From contig PGCN01000008.1 in the NCBI GenBank assembly GCA_002786385.1, forward strand, positions 124,001 through 188,000: a DNA stretch of 64,000 bases, in the 5' to 3' direction. Of the stretch, positions 9,974 through 17,835 are shown piece by piece. The DNA is from Flavobacterium sp. FEMGT703F (lineage in GTDB: Bacteria > Bacteroidota > Bacteroidia > Flavobacteriales > Flavobacteriaceae). The translations under genes and the position numbers were made by a program. Position 1 is the first letter of the stretch. Each line of letters begins with the position of its first letter. Below the pieces are notes generated by a model. It saw only the letters and a list, made by a program, of their open reading frames with translations, did no database searches and was not told the origin of the DNA.

Positions 9974-11674
9974 TTATTTAGCTGAAAAGTATTCAGCGAT
10001 TGGACCTAAAGTTAAAGCCGGAAAGAAGGATAATGCCGCTACAATGATGATTACAGCGAAAACCATTAAACCAAAGGTGGAAGTATCAGTTTTTAGAGTT
10101 CCGTTACTTTCCGGTATGTGTTGTTTTTGAGCTAACATTCCGGCTATGGCAACAGGCCCGATGATTGGCAAATAACGTGCAAACAGCATCACAATACCGG
10201 TGGCGATATTCCAAAAGGGCGTATTGTCGCCTAAACCTTCAAATCCGCTACCGTTATTGGCTGAAGACGAAGTGAATTCGTATAACATTTCACTAAAACC
10301 ATGATATCCCGGATTGGCTAACCAACCGGCATAAGCTTCGGGATTTCCTGCGTATAAATGACTCGCCAATGCAGTGCCAACCAAGATTAAGAAAGGATGC
10401 AACAAGGCAATAATCATGGCAATTTTCATTTCCTTGGCTTCGATTTTCTTTCCGAGAAATTCGGGTGTTCTTCCCACCATCAATCCGCTGATGAACACCC
10501 CTAGAATGATAAAGATGTAAAAGTTTAAAAAACCAACCCCTACACCACCATAAAAACAGTTGATCATCATACCTAATAAGGTAGTCATTCCGGCAATAGG
10601 TGTCATACTATCATGCATGGCATTGACTGAACCATTGCTGGTACAAGTGGTATAGGTTGCCCAATTGGCGGAAGCTGCAGCACCAAATCGCACTTCTTTT
10701 CCTTCCATACTTCCCATATTTTGAGCAATACCTAAATGAGAAATGGCGGGATTTCCGTTCATTTCACTGATTACAGTTGGTATCAATAAGATTAAAAAAC
10801 CCAACGTCATAACACTGTAAATCATCCAAGACAATTTTTTCCGTTTTAAAATGAATCCTAATGCGAAAATCATGGCAATCGGAATTAATACGATGGAAAC
10901 ATTCTCAACCATATTAGTTAAATAATATGGGTTTTCCATCGGGTTGGCCGAATTCGGACCATAAAATCCACCACCATTGGTACCTAGTTGTTTGATGGCT
11001 ACAAAAGCAGCTACCGGACCTCGGCTTACATTTTGTTCATTTCCTTCAAGCGTAGTAATAGTATCTTTCCCTTCTAAAGTCATTGGCGTTCCATTCATCA
11101 CCAAAATGATGGCTACTACAAAGGATAATGGCAACAAAACTCTAGTACAAGAACGAACAAAAAAGCTATAGAAGTTGCCAAGAGTTGTTGACGTTTTCTC
11201 TTTCATTGCCATAAAAACAGCAGCACAAATGGCCATTCCACATCCGGCACTGATAAATTGCCAAAGCATCAAAGTCAGTTGTCCTAAATAAGACAAACCG
11301 CTTTCCCCGGAATAGTGTTGTAGATTGGTATTGGTAATAAAACTCACGGTTGTATTAAAGGCCAAATCGCCACTCATAGAAGGATTTCCATCCGGATTTA
11401 AGGGTAACCAAGCCATATTGGTTAAAACCAACATAGAAAGCACAAACCAAACCGCATTGATAGTCAACAGTGCTGTCAAATGCTGTTTCCAGTTCATTTC
11501 TTTAGCCGGATTGATACCTCCGATTTTGTAAAATAACTTGTCAATTGGATTAAAAACAGCATCCAACCAAGTGTTTTCATAATTGAAAATTTTGCCGATA
11601 TAACGGCCTAGCGGGATGGCCACAAGCATGACCAATCCGTACATAACGATAATTCCAAGTATCTCTGAATTCAT
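9974..11674 (-). CDS. kdpA: Potassium-transporting ATPase subunit A
   Basis: A 566-residue channel-like subunit of KdpFABC that selects K+. Seen: about ten membrane helices and the four pore-loop regions characteristic of the KdpA/Trk superfamily: NTTVSFITNTNLQHYSGE, KQLGTNGGGFYGPNSA, CTSNGSVNAMHDSM and EFTSSSANNGSGFEGL, each with a central selectivity-filter glycine. The length agrees with E. coli KdpA (557). It follows kdpF directly with three bases between. Strong match. Confidence 0.98.
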   Translation of the reverse strand: MNSEILGIIVMYGLVMLVAIPLGRYIGKIFNYENTWLDAVFNPIDKLFYKIGGINPAKEMNWKQHLTALLTINAVWFVLSMLVLTNMAWLPLNPDGNPSMSGDLAFNTTVSFITNTNLQHYSGESGLSYLGQLTLMLWQFISAGCGMAICAAVFMAMKEKTSTTLGNFYSFFVRSCTRVLLPLSFVVAIILVMNGTPMTLEGKDTITTLEGNEQNVSRGPVAAFVAIKQLGTNGGGFYGPNSANPMENPYYLTNMVENVSIVLIPIAMIFALGFILKRKKLSWMIYSVMTLGFLILLIPTVISEMNGNPAISHLGIAQNMGSMEGKEVRFGAAASANWATYTTCTSNGSVNAMHDSMTPIAGMTTLLGMMINCFYGGVGVGFLNFYIFIILGVFISGLMVGRTPEFLGKKIEAKEMKIAMIIALLHPFLILVGTALASHLYAGNPEAYAGWLANPGYHGFSEMLYEFTSSSANNGSGFEGLGDNTPFWNIATGIVMLFARYLPIIGPVAIAGMLAQKQHIPESNGTLKTDTSTFGLMVFAVIIIVAALSFFPALTLGPIAEYFSAK

Positions 11675-11677
11675 ATT

Positions 11678-11755
11678 TTAGAATTTTTCGGGTTTAAGTA
11701 AGACATAGCAGATATAGATAAAAACCGCTATGGCAATGATAAAAAGTGGTATCAT
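11678..11755 (-). CDS. kdpF: KdpF small subunit (25 aa)
   Basis: A 25-residue frame (ATG at 11755, TAA ending at 11678) that is almost entirely one hydrophobic helix (IPLFIIAIAVFIYICYVLL) with a KPEKF tail. This is the expected size, composition and place for KdpF, the lipid-like stabiliser of the KdpFABC complex. The family tail usually carries a KPE-like motif, seen here. It ends three bases before kdpA and begins three bases after the 27-residue frame. Confidence 0.85.
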   Translation of the reverse strand: MIPLFIIAIAVFIYICYVLLKPEKF

Positions 11756-11758
11756 GGT

Positions 11759-11842
11759 TTAGATTTTTTCAAAGAATTGAATCAATTTAAAGAATAAAGC
11801 GAATAGCAATAATCCGCTGACTGAGAGGATAACCGCAATCAT
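11759..11842 (-). CDS. 27-residue membrane microprotein upstream of kdpF
   Basis: A frame of 28 codons from ATG at 11842 to TAA ending at 11759. Residues about 2-20 are hydrophobic (IAVILSVSGLLLFALFF), followed by KLIQFFEKI. Its ATG overlaps the TGA of the 93-residue gene (ATGA), and kdpF starts three bases after its stop, a translationally coupled arrangement. It resembles KdpF in size but lacks the KPE tail, so it may be a second KdpF-like subunit. No known family recognised. Confidence 0.6.
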   Translation of the reverse strand: MIAVILSVSGLLLFALFFKLIQFFEKI

Positions 11843-12120
11843 ATTCCAGAAGTGTTTATTTGTTTCAAATATTCCGCTTTAAGTGATTTTGGGAAAAGAT
11901 TGGAAATACTGCAATGACGCAATTCCATAAAAGTGGAAACCGAGAAAACATAAACATTAGCGATGGCATTTTGGGTTTCATTACTACCTGTAAGAAACAA
12001 TCTCTCGGCCACTGCCAAACATTTTTTGGCTCTTTCAATATTTCCTTTTACAATGGCTGTTTTGGTGATTTCAGCAAACCGTTGTGCTTGTTGGTAAATG
12101 GTGTTAACCTGATTTTTCAT
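11839..12120 (-). CDS. 93-residue conserved hypothetical, first gene of the kdp operon
   Basis: A soluble, mostly helical 93-residue protein with no signal peptide or membrane segment. Visible blocks: an N-terminal helix QVNTIYQQAQRFAEITKTA, a middle part IERAKKCLAVAERLFLTG resembling a TPR-like helical hairpin, and SVSTFMELRHCSISNLFP near the end. I cannot name a family. It leads the operon and overlaps the 27-residue frame by four bases (ATGA), so a role in Kdp expression or assembly is a reasonable guess, from context only. Confidence 0.65.
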   Translation of the reverse strand: MKNQVNTIYQQAQRFAEITKTAIVKGNIERAKKCLAVAERLFLTGSNETQNAIANVYVFSVSTFMELRHCSISNLFPKSLKAEYLKQINTSGI

Positions 12121-12122
12121 GT

Positions 12123-12144
12123 GAATGAATTTTAATGTTCATTC
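12123..12144 (-). promoter_or_regulatory. Perfect 7-bp inverted repeat at the kdp operon start
   Basis: GAATGAA (12123-12129) and TTCATTC (12138-12144) form a perfect inverted repeat with an eight-base spacer, ending three bases upstream of the first kdp-operon ATG. It may be an operator or a small leader hairpin. A short symmetric repeat of this kind can arise by chance in AT-rich DNA. Confidence 0.35.
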
Positions 12145-12151
12145 GCTCCAT

Positions 12152-12167
12152 GCCAAAAGTTGTTCCA
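12152..12167 (-). promoter_or_regulatory. Weak sigma-54-like -24/-12 element for kdp
   Basis: On the minus strand TGGAACAACTTTTGGC resembles the sigma-54 consensus TGGCACG-N4-TTGCW: the TGG and TTG are kept at correct spacing, but the -12 GC is GG. It would place the transcription start about 20 bases before the first ATG. No TAnnTTTG box was seen in the 170-base spacer. The adjacent regulator is of the sigma-54-activating class, which is the main reason to list it. Confidence 0.25.
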
Positions 12168-12235
12168 ATTAAAACAAAATATCGTAAAACGCTGTTATTA
12201 TTGGATTTATAATTTACATGCCGAAAAATGGGCAT

Positions 12236-12259
12236 AAAAAAACCTATCAAAATGATAGG
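12236..12259 (-). terminator. Terminator after the response regulator gene
   Basis: CCTATCA (12243-12249) and TGATAGG (12253-12259) form a stem that, read on the minus strand, is followed by seven T. It lies 31 bases beyond the regulator stop and separates that gene from the kdp operon. Confidence 0.8.
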
Positions 12260-12289
12260 CTTTTATCGTTTTGGTAGTATGAGAATTGT

Positions 12290-13627
12290 TTATTGAATAT
12301 TGTAATCGTCTAGTTTTCGGTAGAGCGTAGCAATCCCAATTTCTAATAGTCTTGCTGCCTCAGCTTTGTTTCCTTTAGTGTAATTGAGTACTTTTTGAAT
12401 GTGTAATTTCTCGACACTTTGCATGGAAAAAGCCGACATTGATTTATTCGAATTACCTTGTAAATGTTGAATTTCATATGGCAAAACCAAAGTTGTTAAG
12501 GTATCGTCTGCTAAAATAACCGAACGTTCAATAATATTCTTCAATTCTCGAACATTTCCCGGCCAATGATAACCTTCAAGTTTCAAAAGAAAATCAGGTG
12601 AGATTTGCAATTCCTTTTTATTGGTTTTATCTGAAAATTGTTTGACAAAATAGGACACTAATGGTGCAATATCCTTAACTCTTTCGCGCAAAGGCGGAAT
12701 AATAATCTCAAAAATATTCAATCGGAAATACAAGTCAGAGCGAAAAGTATGGTTTTCACTTTCTGTTTTTAAATCGCGATTGGTTGCTGCAATTAGCCTA
12801 AAATTGGATTTTTTAGGAGTAGTTTCTCCTACAGGAATGTATTCATTGGTTTCTAAAACACGGAGTAATTTGGCTTGTAAATCGATAGGCATTTCTCCTA
12901 TCTCATCTAAAAACAAAGTACCACCGTTGGCTTCTTCAATGAATCCTTTTTTATCTTTTAAAGCGCCCGTAAATGCACCTTGCTTGTGTCCGAATAATTC
13001 ACTTTCCAGAATTTCTTTACTAAAAGCACTACAGTTCAACGCTACGAAAGATTTGCCGGCACGATCACTATTTTCGTGGATAGCTTGTGCAAAAACTTCC
13101 TTTCCCGTTCCGGTTTCTCCGGTTAACAATACGGTGGAATCGGTTTTGGCTACTTTTTTGGCCAAATCAATGACTTGTTCTATGGCTTTTGACTTTCCGA
13201 TGATGGTATCAAAAGAATATTTATCGGATATACGTTTTTCGAGTTGTTTGACTTTCTTTTGCAAATGTGCTTTTTCGATGGCTTTGTATAGCAACGGGAT
13301 AATTTTATCGTTGTCATCACCTTTAACTATGTAATCAAATGCACCGTTTTTCATGGCTTGAACACCATCAGCTATTTTTCCGAAAGCCGTTAACAAAATC
13401 ACTTCTACCAGTGGAAAATTAGCTTTTATCTTTTCTAAAAAATCCAAGCCGTTACCATCGGGTAATTTTACATCACATAAAACCACATCAATGTCATTAA
13501 ACTCTAATTTCTTAAAACCTGATTTTAAATCACCGGCTTCAAAAACATCAAAACCTTCTGACTTTACAATTCTGGCTAAAAGTCCACGAAGTTTTTCTTC
13601 GTCGTCTATGATGAGAATATTTTTCAA
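12290..13627 (-). CDS. Sigma-54-dependent response regulator (NtrC family), kdp-linked
   Basis: A 445-residue activator. Domains in order: receiver at 1-120 with phospho-acceptor D52 (VVLCDVKLPDG) and K104; AAA+ domain at about 135-365 with Walker A GETGTGKE (170-177), the sigma-54 contact loop GAFTGA (217-222) and Walker B GGTLFLDEIGEM; and a C-terminal Fis-type helix-turn-helix (EAARLLEIGIATLYRKL). It activates sigma-54 RNA polymerase. It stands next to the kdp operon where other bacteria have the OmpR-type KdpE, so it is the likely partner of the kinase at 3282-4997. A terminator follows it, so it is transcribed separately. Confidence 0.92.
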   Translation of the reverse strand: MKNILIIDDEEKLRGLLARIVKSEGFDVFEAGDLKSGFKKLEFNDIDVVLCDVKLPDGNGLDFLEKIKANFPLVEVILLTAFGKIADGVQAMKNGAFDYIVKGDDNDKIIPLLYKAIEKAHLQKKVKQLEKRISDKYSFDTIIGKSKAIEQVIDLAKKVAKTDSTVLLTGETGTGKEVFAQAIHENSDRAGKSFVALNCSAFSKEILESELFGHKQGAFTGALKDKKGFIEEANGGTLFLDEIGEMPIDLQAKLLRVLETNEYIPVGETTPKKSNFRLIAATNRDLKTESENHTFRSDLYFRLNIFEIIIPPLRERVKDIAPLVSYFVKQFSDKTNKKELQISPDFLLKLEGYHWPGNVRELKNIIERSVILADDTLTTLVLPYEIQHLQGNSNKSMSAFSMQSVEKLHIQKVLNYTKGNKAEAARLLEIGIATLYRKLDDYNIQ

Positions 13628-13646
13628 ATCTTATGGGTTTAAGATA

Positions 13647-13654
13647 CAAAAATA
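13647..13654 (-). promoter_or_regulatory. Candidate -7 box for the response regulator gene
   Basis: On the minus strand TATTTTTG fits TAnnTTTG, 19 bases before the regulator ATG. No -33 TTTG was found at the usual spacing. Confidence 0.4.
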
Positions 13655-13660
13655 GCTTTT

Positions 13661-14092
13661 TTACTTTCGTCGGGTATCGATAAGATGAACGATTTTCCAA
13701 CCCTCGGCTGTTTTAAACAAGGTAAATGCATTGACGCCTTTATGACTAAACTTACCATTGATGTAGAATTCGTAGGGTGTCCAAGCGTGTGCCATAGTAC
13801 CATCGACTTGGATGTTGTAGCTCAAAATGCGCTCTTCAAATTGCATATCAGCCGGAATAGTAGCCATAGAAATCAAAAATTCTTTAGGCGTTTCAGTAGA
13901 GAACTTATTGCCTTTAGCCGTCTCCGAAATGGATTGTAAAACCAGTTTATCGCTGCAAGTCGACTTAATCTTCAAGGTATCTTTGGCATGAAAACCTTCG
14001 AAAAAAGTTTGTATGGTTTGCTCCACTTCGGCTTTTTGGGCTTGACCCGAAAAACCAAAAAGCAAAAAGAGTATCAAAAGAGCTTGTCTCAT
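13661..14092 (-). CDS. Secreted NTF2-like / SnoaL-like protein
   Basis: A 143-residue protein starting at the ATG of MRQALLIL (14092), two bases after the stop of the permease gene; a longer upstream in-frame start would overlap that gene and destroy the signal peptide. Seen: signal peptide at 1-18 (ending SGQAQ), then a single alpha+beta domain with the NTF2 fold pattern: an N-terminal helix VEQTIQTFFEGFHAKD, and strands ending GVNAFTLFKTAEGWKIVHLID, a strong SnoaL/DUF4440 signature. Probably periplasmic, function unknown. It sits at the end of the ABC exporter operon, which may be only positional. Confidence 0.75.
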   Translation of the reverse strand: MRQALLILFLLFGFSGQAQKAEVEQTIQTFFEGFHAKDTLKIKSTCSDKLVLQSISETAKGNKFSTETPKEFLISMATIPADMQFEERILSYNIQVDGTMAHAWTPYEFYINGKFSHKGVNAFTLFKTAEGWKIVHLIDTRRK

Positions 14093-14094
14093 CT

Positions 14095-15399
14095 TTAGTA
14101 TTTTGACCATTTGTACAGTTCTTTCCAAGTAGGTTTTTTGCCGTACATTAAAATCCCAACGCGATAAATTTTGGCCGCAAACCAAACGACTAAAAGGAAA
14201 GTAGCAAACAATAAGACCAAAGAAACGGCTATTTGCCACAACGGCACGCCAAACGGAATACGCATCATCATTACAATGGGAGACGTTAGCGGAATCATGG
14301 AAAAAACAGTAGCCACTGTTCCGTGCGGATCATTGATTACGGTAAAAAATCCGATATAAACTCCCAAAATCAGCGGCATGATGATTGGCAATAAAAACTG
14401 TTGCGAATCGGTTTCATTATCAACCGCAGCTCCTATGGAAGCGTAAAACGAACTATACAAAAAGTAACCGCCAATAAAATAAAAGATAAATGAAATTAAA
14501 ATAGTACCTATAGGCAAGTTCCAAATCTCCTTTACATACAAAGCCATAGAACCGCCCATTTCTTGCTGGGCTGTTTGTACCGCTTCCGCATTAACGCCTG
14601 AGGTAGCTCCTATTTGGATACCGAAAATGGAAGACAACACAAACATCGCCGTCAATCCGAGAATGGCCCAAATCATAAACTGTAAAATCCCGGCCAAAGA
14701 AGTCCCGATAATTTTACCCATCATCAATTGAAAAGGTTTTACCGAGGAAATGATGACTTCGATAATGCGCGATACTTTTTCTTCAATCACACTGCGCATT
14801 ACCATATTGCCATAGATAACGATAAACATCATAATCAAATAGCCAAAAGCACCGCCAATGGCAATTTTAATTTCGTTTAACCCTTTCAAAGCGGTTTCTC
14901 CGGAAGCTTTGGTCAAATTAATACTGATGTTCGATTGGGCTTTGTCAATAGCTTTGACATCTAAACCGGCTTTGTGGTAGTTTTCGGTTGTGAGTTTGTT
15001 ATTGATAACCGATTCTAAATCTTCCACAAACATCACACTCGGGCTGTCGTTAGAGACGTACTCAATTTTGGTTGGTAACGAATCTGTTGGCGTTAGTTTT
15101 GGAATAAAAAGTAAGCCTTCGTAGTGTTCACTGATAATACTGTCCTTGAGTGTTTTAGTGTCTACTTTCGACAAGTCAAGGTATTTGTATTCTTCATCAC
15201 TCTTGAATTCGTTGACAAACAAACCGCTTTCATCGTGTATAGCGATTGTTTTTTGATCGGCTTTCATAGTGCTCAGATAGCCCACAAAAACACCAATGGC
15301 TACAAACAGGAGCGGACTTAAAAAAGTCATAACAATAAACGATTTATTGCGCACTTTGGCCACAAATTCTCTTTTGATGATTAGCGCTAGTTTGCTCAT
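14095..15399 (-). CDS. ABC-2 type transporter permease (NatB-like)
   Basis: A 434-residue inner-membrane permease. Seen: the N-terminal SKLALIIKREFVAKVRNKSFI typical of NatB-like proteins, TM1 at about 22-42, a large extracytoplasmic domain to about residue 180, then five or six more helices (including GYLIMMFIVIYGNMVMRSVIEEK). It pairs with the ATPase gene at 15496-16416 to form an exporter. NatAB systems expel Na+, but the substrate here is unknown. The two genes are separated by 96 bases containing a short duplication. Confidence 0.88.
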   Translation of the reverse strand: MSKLALIIKREFVAKVRNKSFIVMTFLSPLLFVAIGVFVGYLSTMKADQKTIAIHDESGLFVNEFKSDEEYKYLDLSKVDTKTLKDSIISEHYEGLLFIPKLTPTDSLPTKIEYVSNDSPSVMFVEDLESVINNKLTTENYHKAGLDVKAIDKAQSNISINLTKASGETALKGLNEIKIAIGGAFGYLIMMFIVIYGNMVMRSVIEEKVSRIIEVIISSVKPFQLMMGKIIGTSLAGILQFMIWAILGLTAMFVLSSIFGIQIGATSGVNAEAVQTAQQEMGGSMALYVKEIWNLPIGTILISFIFYFIGGYFLYSSFYASIGAAVDNETDSQQFLLPIIMPLILGVYIGFFTVINDPHGTVATVFSMIPLTSPIVMMMRIPFGVPLWQIAVSLVLLFATFLLVVWFAAKIYRVGILMYGKKPTWKELYKWSKY

Positions 15400-15401
15400 A
15401 T

Positions 15402-15451
15402 TTAGACTGCTTAGATTTTTGGATTATTAGACTGCTTAGATTTTGGATTGC
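15402..15451. repeat. Tandem duplication of about 25 bp
   Basis: Two nearly identical units beginning TTAGACTGCTTAGATTTT start at 15402 and 15427, followed by further TCTAA-rich sequence. It lies between the two ABC genes. Such intergenic AT-rich duplications are probably replication slippage and are likely variable between strains. Confidence 0.7.
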
Positions 15452-15495
15452 AGATTTTTTTTTCTAAAAATCTAACAATCTAATTTTCTAATAAT

Positions 15496-16416
15496 CTATT
15501 GTGTGACTGTTTTAATGAATATATCGTTTACACTCGGAATCTTTTCCATAAAATGGGTGACTTGTCCGCGTTGCACCAACGTATTCAACAACTCGTTTGG
15601 TGTGGCATTTCCGAGATTGATTTCTAATTTAAGTTCATCATTAAGCGATTTGAAATCTGTTGGCGATAAGGTAAACTTTTGTGACAAATCATACATCAAA
15701 CCTTCAACATTATTGGTCAGGATACCTACTTCATAATTATTGGTTCGGTACTGCTTTTTAACGTCAGAAAGTTTGCCTTCTATGAGTTTATTCGATTTGT
15801 GAATCAAGGCGATGTAATTGCACATTTCTTCAACACTTTCCATACGATGCGTAGAAAAAATAATAGAAGTTCCTTGACGGTTCAACTCGATGATTTCATC
15901 TTTAATCAAGTTGGCATTCACCGGATCAAAACCGGAGAAAGGCTCGTCTAAAATGAGCAATTTCGGCTTGTGTAAAACGGTAACCACAAATTGGATTTTT
16001 TGAGCCATGCCTTTTGAAAGTTCTTGAATTTTCTTGTTCCACCAACCTTGAATCTCTAATCGGTCAAACCAATAGTCTAATTCTTTTTTGGCTTCGGCTT
16101 TGGACAATCCTTTTAGTTGTGCCAAATACAAACACTGCTCGCCTACTTTCATGGTTTTATACAACCCTCTTTCCTCAGGCATATAACCAATAGCGTGAAC
16201 GTGTGACGGATTAAGTGGTTCACCATCTAATATAATGGCACCGCTATCGGGCATCGTAATTTGATTGATAATGCGGATAAGAGACGTTTTTCCGGCGCCA
16301 TTCGGGCCCAAAAGTCCGTAAATACTGCCTTTAGGAACTGTTAAAGAAACTTCGTTGAGCGCGGTGTAATCACCGTATTGCTTGACAACTTGTTTGACTT
16401 CGAGTATGTTGCTCAT
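15496..16416 (-). CDS. ABC transporter ATP-binding protein (NatA-like)
   Basis: A 306-residue ATPase. The start is taken at MSNILEVKQ (16416), because the 13 residues upstream are an unlikely hydrophobic extension. Seen: Walker A GPNGAGKTS at about 41, Q-loop YMPEERGLY, signature LSKGMAQK at about 135, Walker B LLILDEPFSGFDP at about 155, the switch His in STHRM, and a C-terminal extension of the DUF4162 type found in NatA-like exporters. It energises the permease encoded downstream on the same strand. Confidence 0.92.
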   Translation of the reverse strand: MSNILEVKQVVKQYGDYTALNEVSLTVPKGSIYGLLGPNGAGKTSLIRIINQITMPDSGAIILDGEPLNPSHVHAIGYMPEERGLYKTMKVGEQCLYLAQLKGLSKAEAKKELDYWFDRLEIQGWWNKKIQELSKGMAQKIQFVVTVLHKPKLLILDEPFSGFDPVNANLIKDEIIELNRQGTSIIFSTHRMESVEEMCNYIALIHKSNKLIEGKLSDVKKQYRTNNYEVGILTNNVEGLMYDLSQKFTLSPTDFKSLNDELKLEINLGNATPNELLNTLVQRGQVTHFMEKIPSVNDIFIKTVTQ

Positions 16417-16545
16417 GATTGTAAATTTCAATATCAATAACAATGTCAATAGCAATATGAGCCTGCGCTACTCTTGATTTTCATTTCCATTGCTATTGGA
16501 TGTTGTAAAAGTAACCAATAAGTAGCACATCTCCATTTTTGTTAC

Positions 16546-16581
16546 AAAAAAAACCCACCCTAATTTTTACAAAAGGATGGG
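16546..16581 (-). terminator. Terminator of grpE-dnaJ
   Basis: On the minus strand CCCATCCT (16574-16581) pairs with AGGGTGGG (16554-16561), with one G-T pair, and is followed by eight T. It lies 68 bases beyond the dnaJ stop. Confidence 0.75.
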
Positions 16582-16648
16582 AAAAATTGCTATGAAAAAG
16601 AAATTACTTGTTTCCAAGTAATAACCAAATGTAAAACATATTTTTTAA

Positions 16649-17770
16649 TTATGAAAACATATCTTTTACTTTTTCAAAAAAAGATTTGTCGCTCTTTTCA
16701 GGCTTTGGTGTGAAGTGCTCGTCGGTCATTGCTTTTTCAAAAAACTGACGTTGTTCTTTGGTTAAAGTCTTTGGTGTCCAAACATTTACATGTACTAATA
16801 GATCGCCGTTGCCGTAACTATTTAAGCTTGGGATTCCTTTGCCTTTTAAGCGAAGAATTTTACCGGATTGAATGCCTTCTTCCAGCTTAATTCTAACTTT
16901 TCCGTTAACTGCTTCAATTTCTTTTGAAACCCCTAAAGCCGCTTCCGGGAAGCTAATGTATAAATCGTAATGAAGATTTTCGCCTTCTCGTTTTAAAAAT
17001 TCGTGTTCTTGTTCTTCGATGGCGACAATTAAGTCACCCGGAATTCCATTACCGGGCGCATCGTTTCCTTTGCCGGATACTTTTAATTGCATGCCATCAA
17101 CCACTCCGGCCGGTATTTTAATCGATACCGTTTCGTCTTCCATAATCATACCGTGAGCATCGGCATTGTTGGGTTTGCTTTCTATGGTTTGTCCGGAACC
17201 ACCGCAAACGTGACAAGTGGTAGCCGATTGCATTCTACCTAAAATAGTATTGGTAACACGTAATACTTGTCCTTGTCCGTTACAAGTTGAACAAGTTTTA
17301 TATTGTACACCCGGTGCTTGCACCTTGCGTTTCACTTTGACTTTCTTCTCAACACCATTGGCGATCTCTTCTAAAGTAAGTTTGACTTTAATGCGAAGAT
17401 TACTTCCTTTTACGCGACGTTGTCCGCCACCGTTTCCGCCAAAACCTCCGAATCCGCCACCAAAAGCACCTCCGAAAATATCCCCAAATTGACTGAAGAT
17501 ATCATCCATATTCATGTGATGTCCACCACCAAAACCACCGGCGCCGTCGAAAGCAGCGTGACCGTACTGGTCGTATTTGGCTTTTTTATCCGGATCGCTT
17601 AAAACCTCATAGGCTTCAGCTGCCGTTTTAAAGTTCTCTTCCGCTTCTTTATTCCCAGGATTTTTATCAGGATGAAACTCGATGGCTTTTTTACGGTAGG
17701 CCTTTTTAATTTCTTCAGCAGTTGCGCTTTTAGAAACGCCTAATATTTCGTAAAAATCTTTTTTGCTCAT
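16649..17770 (-). CDS. dnaJ: Chaperone DnaJ, one zinc centre missing
   Basis: A 373-residue Hsp40 co-chaperone of DnaK. The start is [11 protein letters not shown] (17770). Seen: J domain at 1-70 with HPDKNPG, a Gly/Phe-rich linker at about 78-120 (GGGFGGFGG repeats), a cysteine region with only two CxxCxGxG motifs (CSTCNGQG and CHVCGGSG), then the C-terminal substrate-binding domains with [11 protein letters not shown]. Canonical DnaJ has four such motifs: 1 and 4 make zinc centre I, 2 and 3 make centre II. Here motifs 1 and 4 are replaced by VQAPGVQYK and [11 protein letters not shown], so only centre II remains. I recall this pattern as common in flavobacteria. grpE lies 65 bases upstream. 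Confidence 0.95.
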   Translation of the reverse strand: MSKKDFYEILGVSKSATAEEIKKAYRKKAIEFHPDKNPGNKEAEENFKTAAEAYEVLSDPDKKAKYDQYGHAAFDGAGGFGGGHHMNMDDIFSQFGDIFGGAFGGGFGGFGGNGGGQRRVKGSNLRIKVKLTLEEIANGVEKKVKVKRKVQAPGVQYKTCSTCNGQGQVLRVTNTILGRMQSATTCHVCGGSGQTIESKPNNADAHGMIMEDETVSIKIPAGVVDGMQLKVSGKGNDAPGNGIPGDLIVAIEEQEHEFLKREGENLHYDLYISFPEAALGVSKEIEAVNGKVRIKLEEGIQSGKILRLKGKGIPSLNSYGNGDLLVHVNVWTPKTLTKEQRQFFEKAMTDEHFTPKPEKSDKSFFEKVKDMFS

Positions 17771-17835
17771 AATATTTATTCTCAAATTTTAGTTGATCCG
17801 AAATGGCTTTCGGCACTTTATAAGATCATCGTTGG

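Noticed and set aside
12780..13334. 184-residue open frame on the plus strand
   Set aside because: It lies wholly antisense to the AAA+ domain of the response regulator, has no recognisable motif and no promoter; it is a shadow of the real gene.
14093..14239. N-terminal extension of the NTF2-like protein to 192 residues
   Set aside because: It would overlap the permease gene and bury the signal peptide; the ATG at 14092 follows the permease stop directly.
15402..15451. CRISPR array
   Set aside because: Only two units of 25 bp with no spacers and no cas genes; it is a tandem duplication.
17217..17492. Plus-strand frame with a proline-rich end
   Set aside because: It is the complement of the DnaJ glycine-rich linker, which explains the proline run.
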